DNA of 64,000 bases from Rotaria socialis (GCA_905331475.1 CAJNYU010001435.1:124001-188000), one strand, 5' to 3'; positions 23,801 to 37,535 are shown, numbered from the stretch's first letter. Numbers and translations are program-made. The notes: a model not told the origin generated them from the sequence alone.

Positions 23801-26800
23801 TTTTTTTCTTTCACTTTCTCGACGTACGCATCTTTTTCATCATTTTGTGTCGCATTGATCTCGAGAACGGAAAATCATAGAAATGTCGTTAAAATGTAAG
23901 ATAGAAGTATCGACATCGAACTGCTTACACCTGTTTTCGAATCTTCAATCTGAACTTCTGTTCACTCACAAATGTGGTTTCAAAATGACGAAAATGAAAG
24001 AAGTTTGTTGCGAGATAATTAAAGTGGCGTCATGAACATATGTTAGCCGCCATAGTCTATTCATTGACAGCTGATCTAAGATAATGAATCATGGACATAA
24101 TTAATCGATCAATCGAAATCGATCTTTAAGAATGTATCGCTATGTCAGAATGGAGTTTTCTCAGTGATGAATTTCATCATGTCGACATAAAAAGTATTCA
24201 AGATTTCTCTGAATTGAAGATTTTTTGTGAAGATCCGATTCGAGCTTCGCATCGCATTCTGTATTTCAGTGAAACTTGAATACCATCTAGTTTTCCTTTC
24301 TTTCAAACTTGAGTACGTATAAAACGTTCTTATTAAGTGACGCGATAATCTAAAGAACCGTAAATGCTAGAAAATCTATTCAAACTAGATATGAAAGTTT
24401 CAAGATCGAACTTCTTACATTTTTTTTCAAATTTTCAATACTAAGTTTCGTTCGCCTAAAAATATCATTCAAAAATGATGATTTTGTAAGGTTTTTATCG
24501 TTAGAAAGTGTCAAGATAATAAAAGAGATGTCAGCAAGCAATATTAGCCAATAGTCTATTTCTTCACATTTGATCTAAGATAGTGAATCATTGAAATAAT
24601 TTAATGTTCAATCAAAAGCATTCTCTAGGATTATGGTGATTATCACGAAAAAAAACATTTTCTCAACAATGAATTCTATTATGATTATTTGAGAACTAAA
24701 AAGAGATGTAATGATTTTTTGTTTTTTATTACAACTGCTGAAGACAGGAAAATGTGTATATTTCAAGCGAATATGAAACTAATCAGACCATAACGATGTC
24801 TAATTAATTTTAAGATTGCCTTTTCCTTTTCCGTTAAATTTTTAATTTTTTCGTGTACTCGACTCGCGCTTTGCACCGCATTTCGTATACGAGTGAAACT
24901 CGAATACCATCTAAGTTTATTTGAAAACTATTGTTCTTATAGCTATGCTCAATGCGTGTCAGGAACTTGTTCAATTAATACAAAATCAAGGTCGCAAATG
25001 GCAAAAAGCCATTCAATTCGAACGTGATGCCCGTTTACGCATGGAACGTATGTGTGAACAAGTCGCGTCACAAACAGTTAGATTAGAAAAACAAATGCAA
25101 CGTGCATCACGTAACAATAAAAAGAGTGTTTCACCAGGTCGCTCAACAATTACTGCTATCAAATCATCAGATTTACGTGGAGCAAACGAAGGTAGTACTT
25201 TATCCGATGATGATGAATTTTATGATGCTATTGATGATCCACAAACCATTGGCGTTTTTCGTGTTCCGTATGTAGTTTTTTTTTCCTCGTCACGAACAAG
25301 GAATAATTTCAACGATATATTTATTTTTATAAGACTTCAACAGCATGGATCAAATAATGATAAAGAATCACCAAATATTGTTGATGATGATGCAAGTTCG
25401 TATGATGAAGATGAAAGTGAATCAGAAGAACAAGATGAAAATAAATTACCAATGGTTATTGTTAAAGGTATGTGTTCATTGTATCATAATTTATAATCGA
25501 TCATCATCGATTTCGCTTAGCACCAAAAACTGGAGAAATAACTAATGAAGCGGCAGTTACAACAGAATCGACTTCTTCTGTAGCAGTACAAAAATCTGGT
25601 AACAATAGTAATCAACAAGTAGCAGTATCAAAACGTAAACGTCGTGATGGTATTCCTGAACGACCAAATTATAGGTACGTAGATTTTTAGTTTATACTAG
25701 TAAAATGTATTATCATGAAATGTTTTCTTTTTTTGTAGTATCAATCTATGGAGTATCATTAAAAATTGTGTTGGTAAAGATTTATCGAAAATTCCAATAC
25801 CAGTTAATTTTAGTGAACCAATCTCAATGTTACAACGTATGACAGAAGAACTTGAATATAGTTCTGTACTTGATACAGCAGCTAAAATAAACAATAATTG
25901 GGAACAATTAGCTTATGTCGCTGCATTTACTATTTCATCTTATTCAACAACAACAACAAGAGTTAATAAACCATTTAATCCATTACTTGGAGAAACATAT
26001 GAGTGCGATCGAACTGAGGATCTCGGTTGGAAATCCATCGCCGGTAACAAAATTTGTTAGAAAATTTTGCGATTGAATCAATTGAACGTTTTGCGTTTTT
26101 AGAACAAGTTAGCCATCATCCACCAGCTTTATCAACTCATGTTGAAGGTCAAGGATGGACTTTATATCAAGAATTTACTATGACATCGAAGTTTCGTGGT
26201 CAATATTTAAGTATAACTCCATTAGGTAATATATTAAAGTCATTCTTGACAAAAACAAAAATATGTTGTTCGAGAAACAGAATTCATCGTCTGCAAGAAT
26301 GTATCCATAGTTCAATGTCGATCTGTTGATAAGCGAACGGGAAAAGATAGAGAATGATAGTTTAATTTTTCTTGATAAGTATGCAATTAAAAACACTTGT
26401 CTCTGTTCTATAGGTTATTCGCATTTAATATTTAAAAATACCGGTAATCATTTTACATGGAGAAAAGTAACAACTCTTGTCAATAATATAATTGTTGGCA
26501 AACTCTGGATTGATAATGTAAGTGAAATAAAAAGAATTCGTTTAAATTATTTCTGTCCTCATAGGTTGGTGAAATGGATATTATAAATCATACAACCAAC
26601 GATGTTTGTAAATTGAAATATTTTCCTTATAGTTATTTTTCTAAAGACGTTCCACGTAAAGTAACTGGTGTTGTTACAGATGCTTCCGGTCAAGCTCGAT
26701 GGGTACTAACTGGTAAAATTACACAATAGTATTTTTGCTTTTGAATTTCTATTATAATTATTATTAGGTACATGGACCGATAAAATAGAAGGCGGTCCCG

Positions 26801-27222
26801 TTGAATCGGCGCCAGGTCGTAATCCACATCCTCATCATATGGAAACACGTAATATGAAATTATTGTGGCAACGTAAAATGCCCCCGCCACACCTTGAGTC
26901 TATGTATAATTTCACGCAACTTGCTATTGAATTAAATGAAGACGAACCAGGTGTGGCTCCAACAGATTCTCGTCGTCGACCTGATCAACGTTTGATGGAA
27001 GAGGCACGTTGGGATGAAGCTAATCAAGAAAAATTACGTGTGGAAGAAAAACAACGGCAAGTAAGACGTACACGTGAATCTTCTGAACATTACAATTATG
27101 AATCTAAATGGTTTAAACGACAACACGATCCATTAACGGATTCCGAAATGCACATATATACAAACGAATATTGGGAATGCAAGCAAAAGCAAGATTGGTC
27201 AAGATGTGATGATATCTTTTAA
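20803..27222 (+). CDS. OSBP: Oxysterol-binding protein (OSBP1/2 type)
   Basis: Twelve exons (20803-20932, 22059-22229, 22288-22511, 22578-23187, 24943-25267, 25334-25467, 25521-25674, 25739-26043, 26103-26225, 26414-26517, 26565-26712, 26768-27222) give 960 residues in phase. OSBP exchanges cholesterol and PI4P at ER-Golgi contact sites. A PH domain spans about 165-260 (RGWLYKWTNYLKGYQKRWFV). A coiled region follows. A FFAT motif for binding ER VAP proteins is at about 467 (DEFYDAIDD, preceded by acidic residues). The ORD begins near 585 (NLWSIIKN) and carries the diagnostic EQVSHHPP at about 685, plus NPLLGETYE and NIIVGKLWID. Compared with vertebrate OSBP the N-terminal Gly/Ala-rich part is replaced by a Ser/Asn-rich stretch. 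Intron 4 (1.76 kb) holds a repeat complex. The first exon is the least certain; another promoter or exon is possible in the 1.1-kb intron 1. Confidence 0.96.
21013..21036. repeat. (CA)n microsatellite in OSBP intron 1
   Basis: About eleven CA units in a row within the 1.1-kb first intron. Confidence 0.85.
23704..24914. repeat. Composite inverted/direct repeat in OSBP intron 4
   Basis: Two adjacent copies of a GC-richer block (23704-23742 and 23758-23797, each containing TGCGAAGCA and ending GTCGCGAG) are followed by a body, a block with GCTTCGCATCGCATT... ACCATCTAG (24238-24290), a second diverged body, and a second such block (24859-24914). The left and right blocks are partial inverted complements (GCGGTGCGAAGC against GCTTTGCACCGC). 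The two bodies are direct repeats: for example ATAGTCTAT...GATCTAAGATA.TGAATCAT occurs at 24052 and again about 500 bp later. No open frame. Likely a non-autonomous element in tandem or nested form. Confidence 0.65.
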
Positions 27223-27726
27223 TCGTTTAATATAAATTTCTATCATCTATCTATTTTCGTTTGTTTGTTTTCTTTTTTTTTATTTATTTATTTACTATTA
27301 ATAAAAATCTTTCGTTTCCTTCTCACTTCTCATGTTTATTGTTCGTACTCGTTTAAGTGGTCTCTGATGCGCACAACAGAAAAATATATATAATGAATTT
27401 ATATCATGTTACTCATTTGGTTGTTTTCTTTTTCTCTTCATCAGTTGTTTCTTTTCTTTTGTGTTTTTCGTCTGAAGTTTGTTTCCAACCGTCAGTGTGT
27501 AAGCCAGCAACGTTTTTATAAGATGTATGTCTTGAGAAAAAGTTTGTTTTTCAAACTCTTTTTAGACAACATTCTCACTTGGTCTTTTCTCATTTTTTCC
27601 CCTGCATTCTACGATTAAATATATTTTAGATATGATGATAAGAGAAAACGAATAATTTTAGAATGAGATGATCCTAATTCATAATTGAAAAAAGAAATAA
27701 AGAGAAATTTAAATGGGATAATTAAA

Positions 27727-30700
27727 ATGATGAAATTTGTCTTGGTCTTTATTGTTGCTTGTTGCTCAGCACAAAACAAACCGCTAATTGGTATGTAAAT
27801 TTAATTTTTGTAAGCGAGTTACCATTTCGGAACAGCAATCGTTTTTGGGACGTATTTTTGAATAGATCGTATTGCCTAATGCAATCTAATTATGGTTGAG
27901 CTAGTAAAAAATCTATTGAATTTGTTTATTAGATACTCATATATGCATGTCAAGTTGACTCAGTTCGTAACAGCGCTCTCTTAGGTAGATGTAATCGAAA
28001 AATGGTTGTTGAAAATTTCAGACATGCGAATTTTTATTATTAGGAATAATTCTGTACGCTTGAAAAATAAGTAAAATATTGCATGTCTTCAAGATGTATT
28101 CGAGCATTATTTTTAAGTCTTGGAAAGTCGTTTTGAATCTTTATTTTGTAAAAATAGAAAAAAAGAACACGACTAGCAAAATCCCTGCTGGATTGAAATG
28201 TGAAACATGATATCATTGTTGTTGTTACTCAATAGCAGTTTATTTTGTTTTTTTGCATTTATTTTGAGACAAACTATTTTGACTTTATCCTTGATACGCG
28301 CAAATAAGGAACTAGTTTATATATTAGAACAAGATTTTATTAATGTAGGATTTCTAGATCGAATAAATCTATCGAGACTATTATTTATAACTTCTGTATA
28401 TATGCTTATTGTTCACAAAATGCCAGGTATAGGCGGCTATAAACTAATTTTATCCGGGTAAACTGTTTTGCCAGTTGGACGTTAAGTGACCTGAATATCA
28501 TCCCAACAGTTAACTTGTCGATAGAATCTTCTGGCTAGCAGTTCTATTGAGCTTTTTTTCCACAAATCGTAGTCTGACAAATATGTCTTAAACCCCTAAC
28601 AGTTCGTGTATTTATATATTTGCTGTTTCTATGTGATGAACAACTAGCTAAACTCTTATATACAACAGCTTATTAAAGATTAAATATTTGATTAAAGAAA
28701 AATCTCCTCATCGATTCACTTCAATATTCTTTTTAGATCCTGTTTCTACAGAAACACAGAAAGTCATCTAATTAATATTGTTTGATTCAACCGAATCCAC
28801 ACCTATTCAGGAATGATCCCTCACACTCTAGAATTATCATTCTTTATTATTAACCATCTCTACATTTTCTTTTCCAAGTGCAATATTTTCCTAAGCGATT
28901 CTTTTTAATATTTAGGGCGAGATTTTGCTCAACACTACTCTCGTATCCGTTTATTCGAATATGACAGTTATTCAGATGCGAAATTTCTTAAATTTAACAT
29001 TAATGGACCAACAAAATTAGCCAATTGGTCATTGACAATAGCTACTGAAGGAAAATGTCCCGAACAGTTCGCTAATATACACTTGTATGTAATTACAAAA
29101 AATAAATATCAATGAATATTCGAAAGAAAAAATTGTCTGTCTTGTTTATTCTATTAGCTATTTGCAATATGGTGCATATCCATTAACTGCACCACGAAAT
29201 GAAACATTTCCACAAGGATTTATCACTAGTCGTCATCATCTTTTTAAGTTAATTTTTAATCAAACACTAATTAATCCATTAATTCAAATTAATAGTCCTT
29301 TAATAGGAACATGGTTTGCGATGGTAAAACTAGCTCTTAAGTTTGTTTGTTTATATAGTTCATCGGTTTTATTTAGACATTTATCGATCGTTCGACATCC
29401 ACTATTGGACGAAAAGTAAATACTGTCTATAAAATTCTATTTTTTCTTAAAATTTTTATTTATAGATTTCTAATGCAGGATGTAATTTTTATTTATCAAC
29501 TTGGCTCGATTATGAAGTTATACCAATACCCTTGACATTGACGTTCAATGATCCCGTTCAAATTGTTCTAAACAATGATAAACCATCGATTTATGCATCG
29601 TAAATATTTAAGATTATTGTAATTAGCAAAGCAAAATTTCCATTTATTTATTTCTAGTTATTATACATCAGTAGGAAATGCTCGATTGATGATTTTATCG
29701 GAATGGTCAAGTAATTGTGATATAAAAATTTTCGCTAAAATACATTCACTTCCAAGTGCTTCTTTATATGATTATAAAACAGGTATAATTTTATTAAGAT
29801 AATTTTATTATATAAGAAAAAAAATATTTTTCTTTTTATAGCTTGTAAAAGTAAAACATGTTTGATAGAACTCGATCAATTATCTGGATTTTTGTGGGTT
29901 TATTTTGAAATAACAGTTAGTAATTTATCATGTTTAGTTAATCCGATTTATGGTCATTTGCTTATTCGGCCAATAGGTATTTAATTTAGCTTCTTTTTTT
30001 TCTATAGGACTCGCTTAAGAAAATGATTTATTTAGAATGTCTATCTTCAAACAATGTGTGCATTCAATCTTTTCCAACACGGCGAATAATGTTTAATTAT
30101 TATTATGACTTTTTATATGTACCGATATATACAACAAATCGATTAACTAGCAGCAGTACTAGTTCTATCACTTTCAACGAACAAGCTTTTTCAACATATT
30201 CATATGAATTTATTGTTGATGATAGAAATATTGGTGGAACATTACATTTTGATTTTGAATCTCGTATTATGGTATGTCTATTGACTTGACTTTTTTTTAT
30301 TAAGATTTTCTTTCTTTTCGAGTAGCCTTTCGTATCGTTAAATGCGAATATTAGTATTCTTGGGTGCATATCAAAATTTCGACCACGTTTCTATGATACA
30401 TGTGAAAACGACTATCGAATAGTTATTGAAAAAAATTCCATGGTAATCCGATCAATACCTTACCCTGAAATGGCTTCTTGGTATATAACATTAAAATATG
30501 CTTGCAACGGGTTAGTTGAATGTTTGATGCCTTAAGCTAATTCGCGTTTTTTTCTTCTCCGTTGATTTTAGTTTAGTGAATGAATGCGCAAATGCTTCAC
30601 TGACACTCATGTCTCAAATATCATCATCTCAATGTACAAAACAGCAATGTGGAACGTATGGTATTTGTAGAATATTGACATCACAACAAAATGTATTTTC

Positions 30701-33201
30701 AACTTGTACATGTCTTGGTGGTTAGTTTCGAAGTGTTGTATTTTTCAAGATTGAGCAATAGATATTATGAGACTTTAGAGATCTCTTTTTAACAGATCTT
30801 TAAACGAACGAAAGATTTTCTTCTCACTCGATCAAACAAAACGAATGAATTCATGTAATGGAATGTCTGTTCTGAAAAAAAAGTGACGAGAATGGTAGAA
30901 AAGCAAATCTGTAAATATTTATGATTGGATCAAACGTTAGCGTTCTATGCACACCGAAAGACAATGAATGTACAGTCTGGTATTTGTGTTCTCATTGCTT
31001 GAATCATTTAATAATCAAAAATAAAATGAACTTGATTGGTAAATGACAAAGATACTCTTACTTGAATTTACATAGAAAGTAATTATCATAAGAAGTATTA
31101 TTTACAAAAGAAAAGTATCTTTTGCTTTTCAAATTGCTCTCTCGCGCTGTAGCTTATGTGTGAAGAATAATAATTAAACATAATTTTTCTCGTTTTTTTA
31201 TTTTGTAATTTATATAAATTTTTGTTTAGGCTATCGTGGATATGGCTGTACCGATCGTACTCATGCTTATGCATCGAAAAGTTTATCGAGTGTCCTTTTT
31301 TTGACAATTAGTAATTTAATGTTTTTACCAGCTATAATCTTGGCAATTTATCGACATTTATACATCGAAGCACTTGTCTATTTTTTCAATATGTTTTTTT
31401 CTACGGTAAGTTTTCATTTAAAAATAAAATCAATACAAAGAAAAACGCATTTTTTGTTCATAACTTTAGTTTTATCATGCATGCGATCAAGATATGAATA
31501 AATTTTGCATATTTAAATATGACGGTTTACAATTATCTGATTTTATTGGTTCATATGCATCGTTTGTTATTACATTAATAACTATGGCAATAGTGCCAAG
31601 ATCAACGAAAGTCTTTCTCTTTATGTTAGGCGTATTAACATGCATTGTTATTAATTCACGTGATCGATTTGATCATTTTCAATTTATCTTCTTGATTAGT
31701 ATTACATTTTTGTTTACAATCGTAACTTGGGTAACAAAAATTGTTTACGTATTTTTCGTTGAGTAACTTTGATAAATTTTAGGCTATCGGTTCGATTAAA
31801 CAACGTCGTCTACGACCATCGTCAAAACATCTTCTATTTTATACGCCTGGATTTCTATTAGCCTTAGCCGGACTTATTTTATTTGCATTTTGTGAAACAG
31901 ATGAAAACTATTGGTATACACATAGTTTATGGCATATATTTATTGCGGGTTCAATACTATTTTTTCTGCCACACAAAAGTAAGTTTTAAAAAAATGCGCT
32001 TTTTTTGAGGGTTTTCATATTTATATCTTTAAATTAACATAAAGAAAATAACACGTTAGGCATGAAAGAACAATACCCAACCGATCTACCACTTATAAAA
32101 AGGACACAATCAGGTGATGACAATCAGATCGATATTCCATATTCACATACCTAAAGCTTGATGAATGCATGATTGTATATATGCTATGGAATTATGACTT
32201 ATAAATCATAGAAAAATCTTGTGTTTTTTTTATGGATGCAATTTAAAATGCTTCTTAAATATAACTCGTTAAATGACAAAATCTTGAAAATCGACGGACT
32301 TTAAAACATCGTTTTTTTAACCGACAGCAAGTTTTCGCATACTGTCATAGATCTCGATAAGCTCAAAAACATTCACATTGACTATTTTCGAAAAGTTATT
32401 ACTTGATCCTATGACGACTGTGGTATGTCTATTCGTCACTAGACGTCATCTTTGAATTCTTGGTTAAAAGTTTTTATGTTCACGGAAAATGCATTATTTT
32501 GAAGACCTTGAAATAAACATACACGATCTATCCTAGATTTTAAGGGAACTGATGATACGTATTCGAGTAGTGTAAACCTTAACTTTTAACGTCACTCCAA
32601 TCAATATAATGCCAGTAGTTCCTGTGAAAATCCATACAATATTCGTTGATCTTCGTGTCTCTTCCATTCGGATGCATCAATTCACGATATTTCTCTTCGC
32701 AAAAAATCTTCTTGTACGTTCGACAAAAGAAGTTTCATGGAAGTGAACGTATCATTCATTTTCTTAAATAATAAATTTAAAAGATAGATCATCTTCATCA
32801 GAGCTGAAATATTGAAAATTCAAGAAAATAAATCATTGTCGAAGTCCATTAACATAGCCTTATTGATTCAACCTGCTAGATTTCCTAGTAATTATAATCA
32901 TGCATGTCTTTTAAATTTTAATCTTGCTCGCAACTCTCACTAGTTCATTTTTTGTGATAAGATAGATTGAACGTTTGTTTCTAATATTTTATTATCGAAA
33001 AACAAAATTCTCTATTATTATTTTTTTTAAGAATCTTCAAAACGCCAAGCAACGGCTACTACATTAGATGTAAATATAAATAATGAGAGTCCATCAATTG
33101 GTACTGATAATCCAGCACTGCGACCACCCATTGACAATGCTTCTTTATCATCGTCGAATACGGATTCATCGAAAAAATCAACCGACAATCTTCTTAGTTA
33201 A
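27727..33201 (+). CDS. TMEM8: TMEM8/PGAP6-type seven-transmembrane protein with EGF-like domain
   Basis: Fourteen exons (27727-27790, 28916-29084, 29158-29323, 29377-29415, 29466-29599, 29658-29782, 29842-29976, 30036-30271, 30326-30510, 30572-30720, 31230-31405, 31470-31730, 31783-31978, 33032-33201) encode 734 residues. PGAP6 (TMEM8A) is a GPI-specific phospholipase A2 that sheds GPI-anchored proteins; TMEM8B is a related surface protein. A signal peptide opens the protein (MMKFVLVFIVACCSAQ). The ectodomain contains GNARLMI, a family marker. An EGF-like module at about 445-478 has CTKQQCGTYGIC and CTCLGGYRGYGC. The membrane part, about 485-690, carries CREST-superfamily motifs FYHACDQ (near 527) and YTHSLWH, whose histidines and aspartate are thought to bind metal. 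The tail is Ser/Asn-rich. Two introns exceed 1 kb. TMEM8A versus TMEM8B cannot be decided. Confidence 0.9.
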
Positions 33202-33895
33202 AATGAAACAGATTTGTGATTGTTTTCCGTTTTTTTTTTATTTCAACGTGTTGAATATAATGTGATCTTCTCAAAATCAAGTTATTTTGTTGTTTGATAT
33301 TTCTTACGACAAATCTCTATTTTTTAATCTAGTCTTTTTCTATTTGGATAGCTAGAACTTCGAATATGTATGATCTACTTACATCTAAGCTTGTGTTTAT
33401 TTCTTATGTTCTTTTTTTTTTATACAAGTGTAAAATGTCTGCGAGATGGCGCTAATCAATATCTGCTCTCTTTTTTTTTGCCTTAATGTAGAGCAATATA
33501 TTTTTTAATGTCCATTATTCGTATTCAAATAAAATGAAAGGGTATTCACGTATTTTAGCACTAATTGATTGATTTCGTTAACAAATCATACGGCCAGTTC
33601 TTTGTCTGATGAGATTAATCAACGGTCTGTGCATCCTATATATTTCAAACAATGAACAGGACTATCAGTCTCTTACGCGATTGGTGCGAATCCTGTTCAC
33701 TAATGTTCAACTTCATATAAAGCAATGTATGCTACGTTTCTTTGACACTCGAATACAATGAGATATTTGAGTAGAATAATGGGACATGTGCCTAGAATTT
33801 AAATGAAAAATAAACTTTTTTTGAAACCGGAAATAAGATTCAGTGTTAGAAAAATTTCCATGCAACTTGAGAATCAATTATTCACTAAGAAATTC
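33202..33895. other. Intergenic region between TMEM8 and Artemis genes
   Basis: This stretch contains the probable TMEM8 3' UTR (AATAAA near 33528) and upstream sequence of DCLRE1C. No coding frame or RNA gene was recognised. Confidence 0.5.
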
Positions 33896-33901
33896 GTTTA
33901 G
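33886..33901 (+). promoter_or_regulatory. Splice-leader-type acceptor before DCLRE1C
   Basis: AAATTCGTTTAG (AG at 33900-33901) is followed by a 15-nt leader and the ATG at 33917. The pyrimidine tract is weak; moderate support. Confidence 0.4.
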
Positions 33902-33916
33902 ATATTTAAAAAAAAC

Positions 33917-36900
33917 ATGTGTACTTATCATGGTATATTGGAAGAATATCCTCTTATATCCATTGATTCATTTGAAAGTCATAATTATACAAGTACTATG
34001 TTTTTCATCTCACATATTCATATGGATCATCTGATTGGCCTTGAACGACCAGAGTTTGGTAGATATGTTGCAAAAATTAATGCTCCTATCTATATGTCTG
34101 ATATTTCTAAACAACTATTAAGTACAATACCTTTATATCGTCATCTAGTACCATATTTTAAATCAGTACCTATTGATCAACCATTTACTTTAACAATACA
34201 ATCAAATGATCCTGTACAAGCAAAGAAAAAAGAAGGAGCCGGTAGCATTAAAAAATAGTATTTATCATTTCTTCTTGAATTATTTATTTGTTTAGATATG
34301 GAAAGTTTAAAAAATACTTTATCATCGCATGCACCCAATGTTGGTGAAACAATTGTTGTTACTTGTTTTGGTTCAGGTCACTGTCCTGGTTCAATTATGG
34401 TTTGGATTGAAGGTCAACATGGTAATGTTTTATTTACGGGAGATTTTCGTCTTTATCATGGTCAAGCTAAACGTTTAACACATTTACATCGACGACGAAC
34501 CGATGATGATGATGATGATAATTATATATTCAAACCCATAGACAATATCTATATTGATATGACATTTTTTCGTCCGGAAATTCTGCATATTCCAAAACGT
34601 GAAGTTAGTTGTGAAGCACTTATTTTATGGATAAAAGATTTATTAGCTGACAAATCAAATGTTAATTTTCATTTTAAACAAAGGTATAAAATGAACCAAA
34701 CAAAAGAAAAAGTTAATTATGTATTACTACAATAACAATTTTCTTTTAGTGCTCGTGTCGGTTATGAACAAATTTTTCGAGCTCTATACGATAGTTTAGG
34801 CATGCGTGTACATGTAGAACAAAGTCAATATGAATTTTTTTCATGTTTACCAATTATACAAGAATGTCTAACCACGGATCCAACAACAACACGTTTACAT
34901 GCATGTCGTACACCATCGTCTAATTATACTCAACCTTGCTCGTTATTTCGAAACTGTGATAAACCGATACGAATACTTTTATCAATTATGTGGTTTACCG
35001 AACAAATATCTGCTAGTAAGTCGTCATTTAATTGCCTTTTCATCATTTTAACTTATTAGAATCGTCTATATCTTTGATAAAGTTTTTAAAGAAGATAAGA
35101 ATATCTAAAAATTGTCCTTATACTCGATGAGGTGAAAATGTATTCGAAATTCTGCTGAATAATTATGGCAGGATTGTTTCTCATGATTATACATACATCT
35201 AATTTGACCTTTTTTGTTAAATGTCTATTGAAATCTATCAAATTAAAAATACGAAAAAAATCCATGAATGACTCCATTTAGTAGAACGAATCTTTCTCGA
35301 GCTAGAAGAAGCTCTGAGCATGAATTTGATGACAGTGAAAAATATGAGTTGTAACTAACGTGCTTCTCCCTTTCATTAGTTTTCTTGTAGCCAACGAAAA
35401 TTTCACCACTGAGGTTATATCAATTCTTATCTCTATTTACTTTTGTTAAGGCGAACTATTAGTTGAATATCATGAATATCATTCAAATTTTGATCAAAAT
35501 TTATCGAGACGTTGTATTGGCTTTCAAGATTATGGAGCCGACAATATCGACACAAATTTTCAAGATACATATGTAAATTATCGTTTATGCTATTCATTAC
35601 ATTCATCATTTTCTGAAATAGTTGATGTATTAAAAACATTAAAACCAAAATGTGTTACACCAATTGCAGCACCATTAACAACAATGATGACAACAAAGCG
35701 TTTATTTCAAATCATTGACCATTTTATACAAGATAATTCTATTGAAATACCAATGGTAACGATTAGAAATTTAAATGAAAAAATGCAACGAAAATCTATT
35801 AATCAACAAATACAACTTAAACATCGTTATGAATCTTTTGAAACTAAACTTGAACGAAAACGTCGTAGGAAATTATTCAAAGAACAACAACAACGAAAAG
35901 CGAATGATGAAGAATTAGATTTAGGGATTGATGAAGAAAGAGACCATCATCTTTTGCAAAGAATTGATTCTTTAAATGAATCGATTGGTAAACAAATACA
36001 AACAAATTCTTCGGCAAAATTCTTTCGATGTATGTAACGAAATTTCTATAATAAGATTAATTGAAAGGATTAGTGGAAATTTTACCAGCAACATCTGTGC
36101 AGGATAACAATGTGAGCTTATCGCAGAGAGATGGGTTTGGTTCTATTTATTTATTTTTGTCCATGTCCCCCATTGAATCCTACAGAAAAATAGTAAACAA
36201 CAAGTTCATATATTAGAACAAAACATTATTGATGTATGATCTTTTTTCTTCGACTGTTATATTCATATAATTCGTAGAGTGAAGACCAATACATGACGAT
36301 TTCATTAAGAAAGATATTTTATTACAGATTTTTGTAAATAACTTTTTTCTAAGAGCTATTATGAGCGAAAAAAATATTGCTACCCGAGGGTTCACTTTTT
36401 CAGTTAGTAAAAGTGAGCTAATAAAATTTTATTAAATTTACATGTTTACTTTTATCAATGTGAGAACAAAAATAACTTTTAGCATGAGACTTTGCAAACA
36501 TAATGTTTTATTCATCAAACTCAAGGATATTTCGATTTATTCTTTCTCTAAATACTATTTATCAAACAATATCTTAGTTCATTTAAATAGTGGATCATTT
36601 GAAGTTATTCATCAATTATTTTCTTTGTTATATTGTTCGTCGTAAACAATGAACATATATCCTAGATTAAAATAATTCTATTTAATAATGTTCTTACAAT
36701 AGAAGCGCATAATTTCTCATGTAATTGCATCATTTTTAATTAAAAAAATTTTTTGTCATAAATTGAGGCTATCGAAAATTGTGTAAGCTTCAATTGCCTA
36801 CAATTAATATAGCCGCTAATCTCTAAAATATCGGAAGATTATCTTTATTGAAGTTCTAGTTGTGTGAGATATTACTTAATCAAGGAATCTTCTAGGACAC

Positions 36901-37446
36901 ACGGCATATTACTCTATCTAACGGAAGTCTCCTATCGCCAGAGAGGTTTTAGCTGTAGATAGCTACAATAAATATAAGTATAGAATGATCGAAGTAAATC
37001 GTGCGTTGACTTTTAAGTTTGAAAGAAAATCTTAAGCTAAGAATTTAATTTTAATTTTAGCTATTTCATTGGATACAGTAATAAAAAAAGATAAAAAGAA
37101 TACCATCAATGGCGATCAACAAATAAACATATCTGTCGAAGAATCAACTTCAAACGAAAGCATATCATCAATATCAGAAGATTCATCTAATTCATTATCA
37201 ATTGAAGATATCAGACCAATCAATGATAACCTTCCTGATATTTGTTCATCTGAAATAGAATATATATCTAGTGATCAACAGTTTGTTGAATTAACTTCTT
37301 TAGAGGACAATCAAGAAAGTACCATGTCAGATTCTTCTTCTGATACGGTCGATTATGACTTCGATACAGAAATATGTGCACCACGTACATTCGAATCTCA
37401 AGAATGTATGATTCCGTTATCTACTTGTCATGATAGGGAATGTTAA
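33917..37446 (+). CDS. DCLRE1C: Artemis nuclease (SNM1C), metallo-beta-lactamase/beta-CASP
   Basis: Five exons (33917-34241, 34296-34683, 34750-35015, 35451-36029, 37061-37446) give 647 residues. Artemis is the nuclear endonuclease that opens hairpins and trims ends in non-homologous end joining with DNA-PKcs. The MBL metal motif SHIHMDHL puts H33, H35, D37 and H38 at the same numbers as in the human enzyme. SGHCPGSI (motif 3) and FTGDFRL (motif 4) follow. The beta-CASP region shows HACR, MWF, and SLHSSFSEI. The C-terminal part changes to a basic coiled stretch (near 35850), then an acidic Ser-rich tail. If the last 1-kb intron is retained, the protein ends at a TAA at 36035-36037, giving a shorter form. 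TMEM35A follows 89 bp after the stop. End-joining enzymes are of interest in desiccation-tolerant rotifers, but the link is inference. Confidence 0.93.
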
Positions 37447-37509
37447 AGAAAACGTTTTTGTTGACTTTATAGTCATTTTTTCTTAATTTTGATGATTATT
37501 TAATGTAGT

Positions 37510-37532
37510 ATTGTTTTTTTCCTCTTTTCTAG
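37510..37532 (+). promoter_or_regulatory. Splice-leader-type acceptor before TMEM35A
   Basis: A strong tract, TTGTTTTTTTCCTCTTTTCT, ends in AG at 37531-37532, three bases before the ATG. It sits in the 89-bp gap after the Artemis stop, where an independent promoter would have little room. Confidence 0.65.
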
Positions 37533-37535
37533 ATC

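Noticed and set aside
29377..29419. Alternative TMEM8 reading through the GTAAAAC donor at 29324
   Set aside because: The read-through frame ends soon and breaks the collinear match; the 39-base exon 29377-29415 keeps phase and joins the flanking exons.
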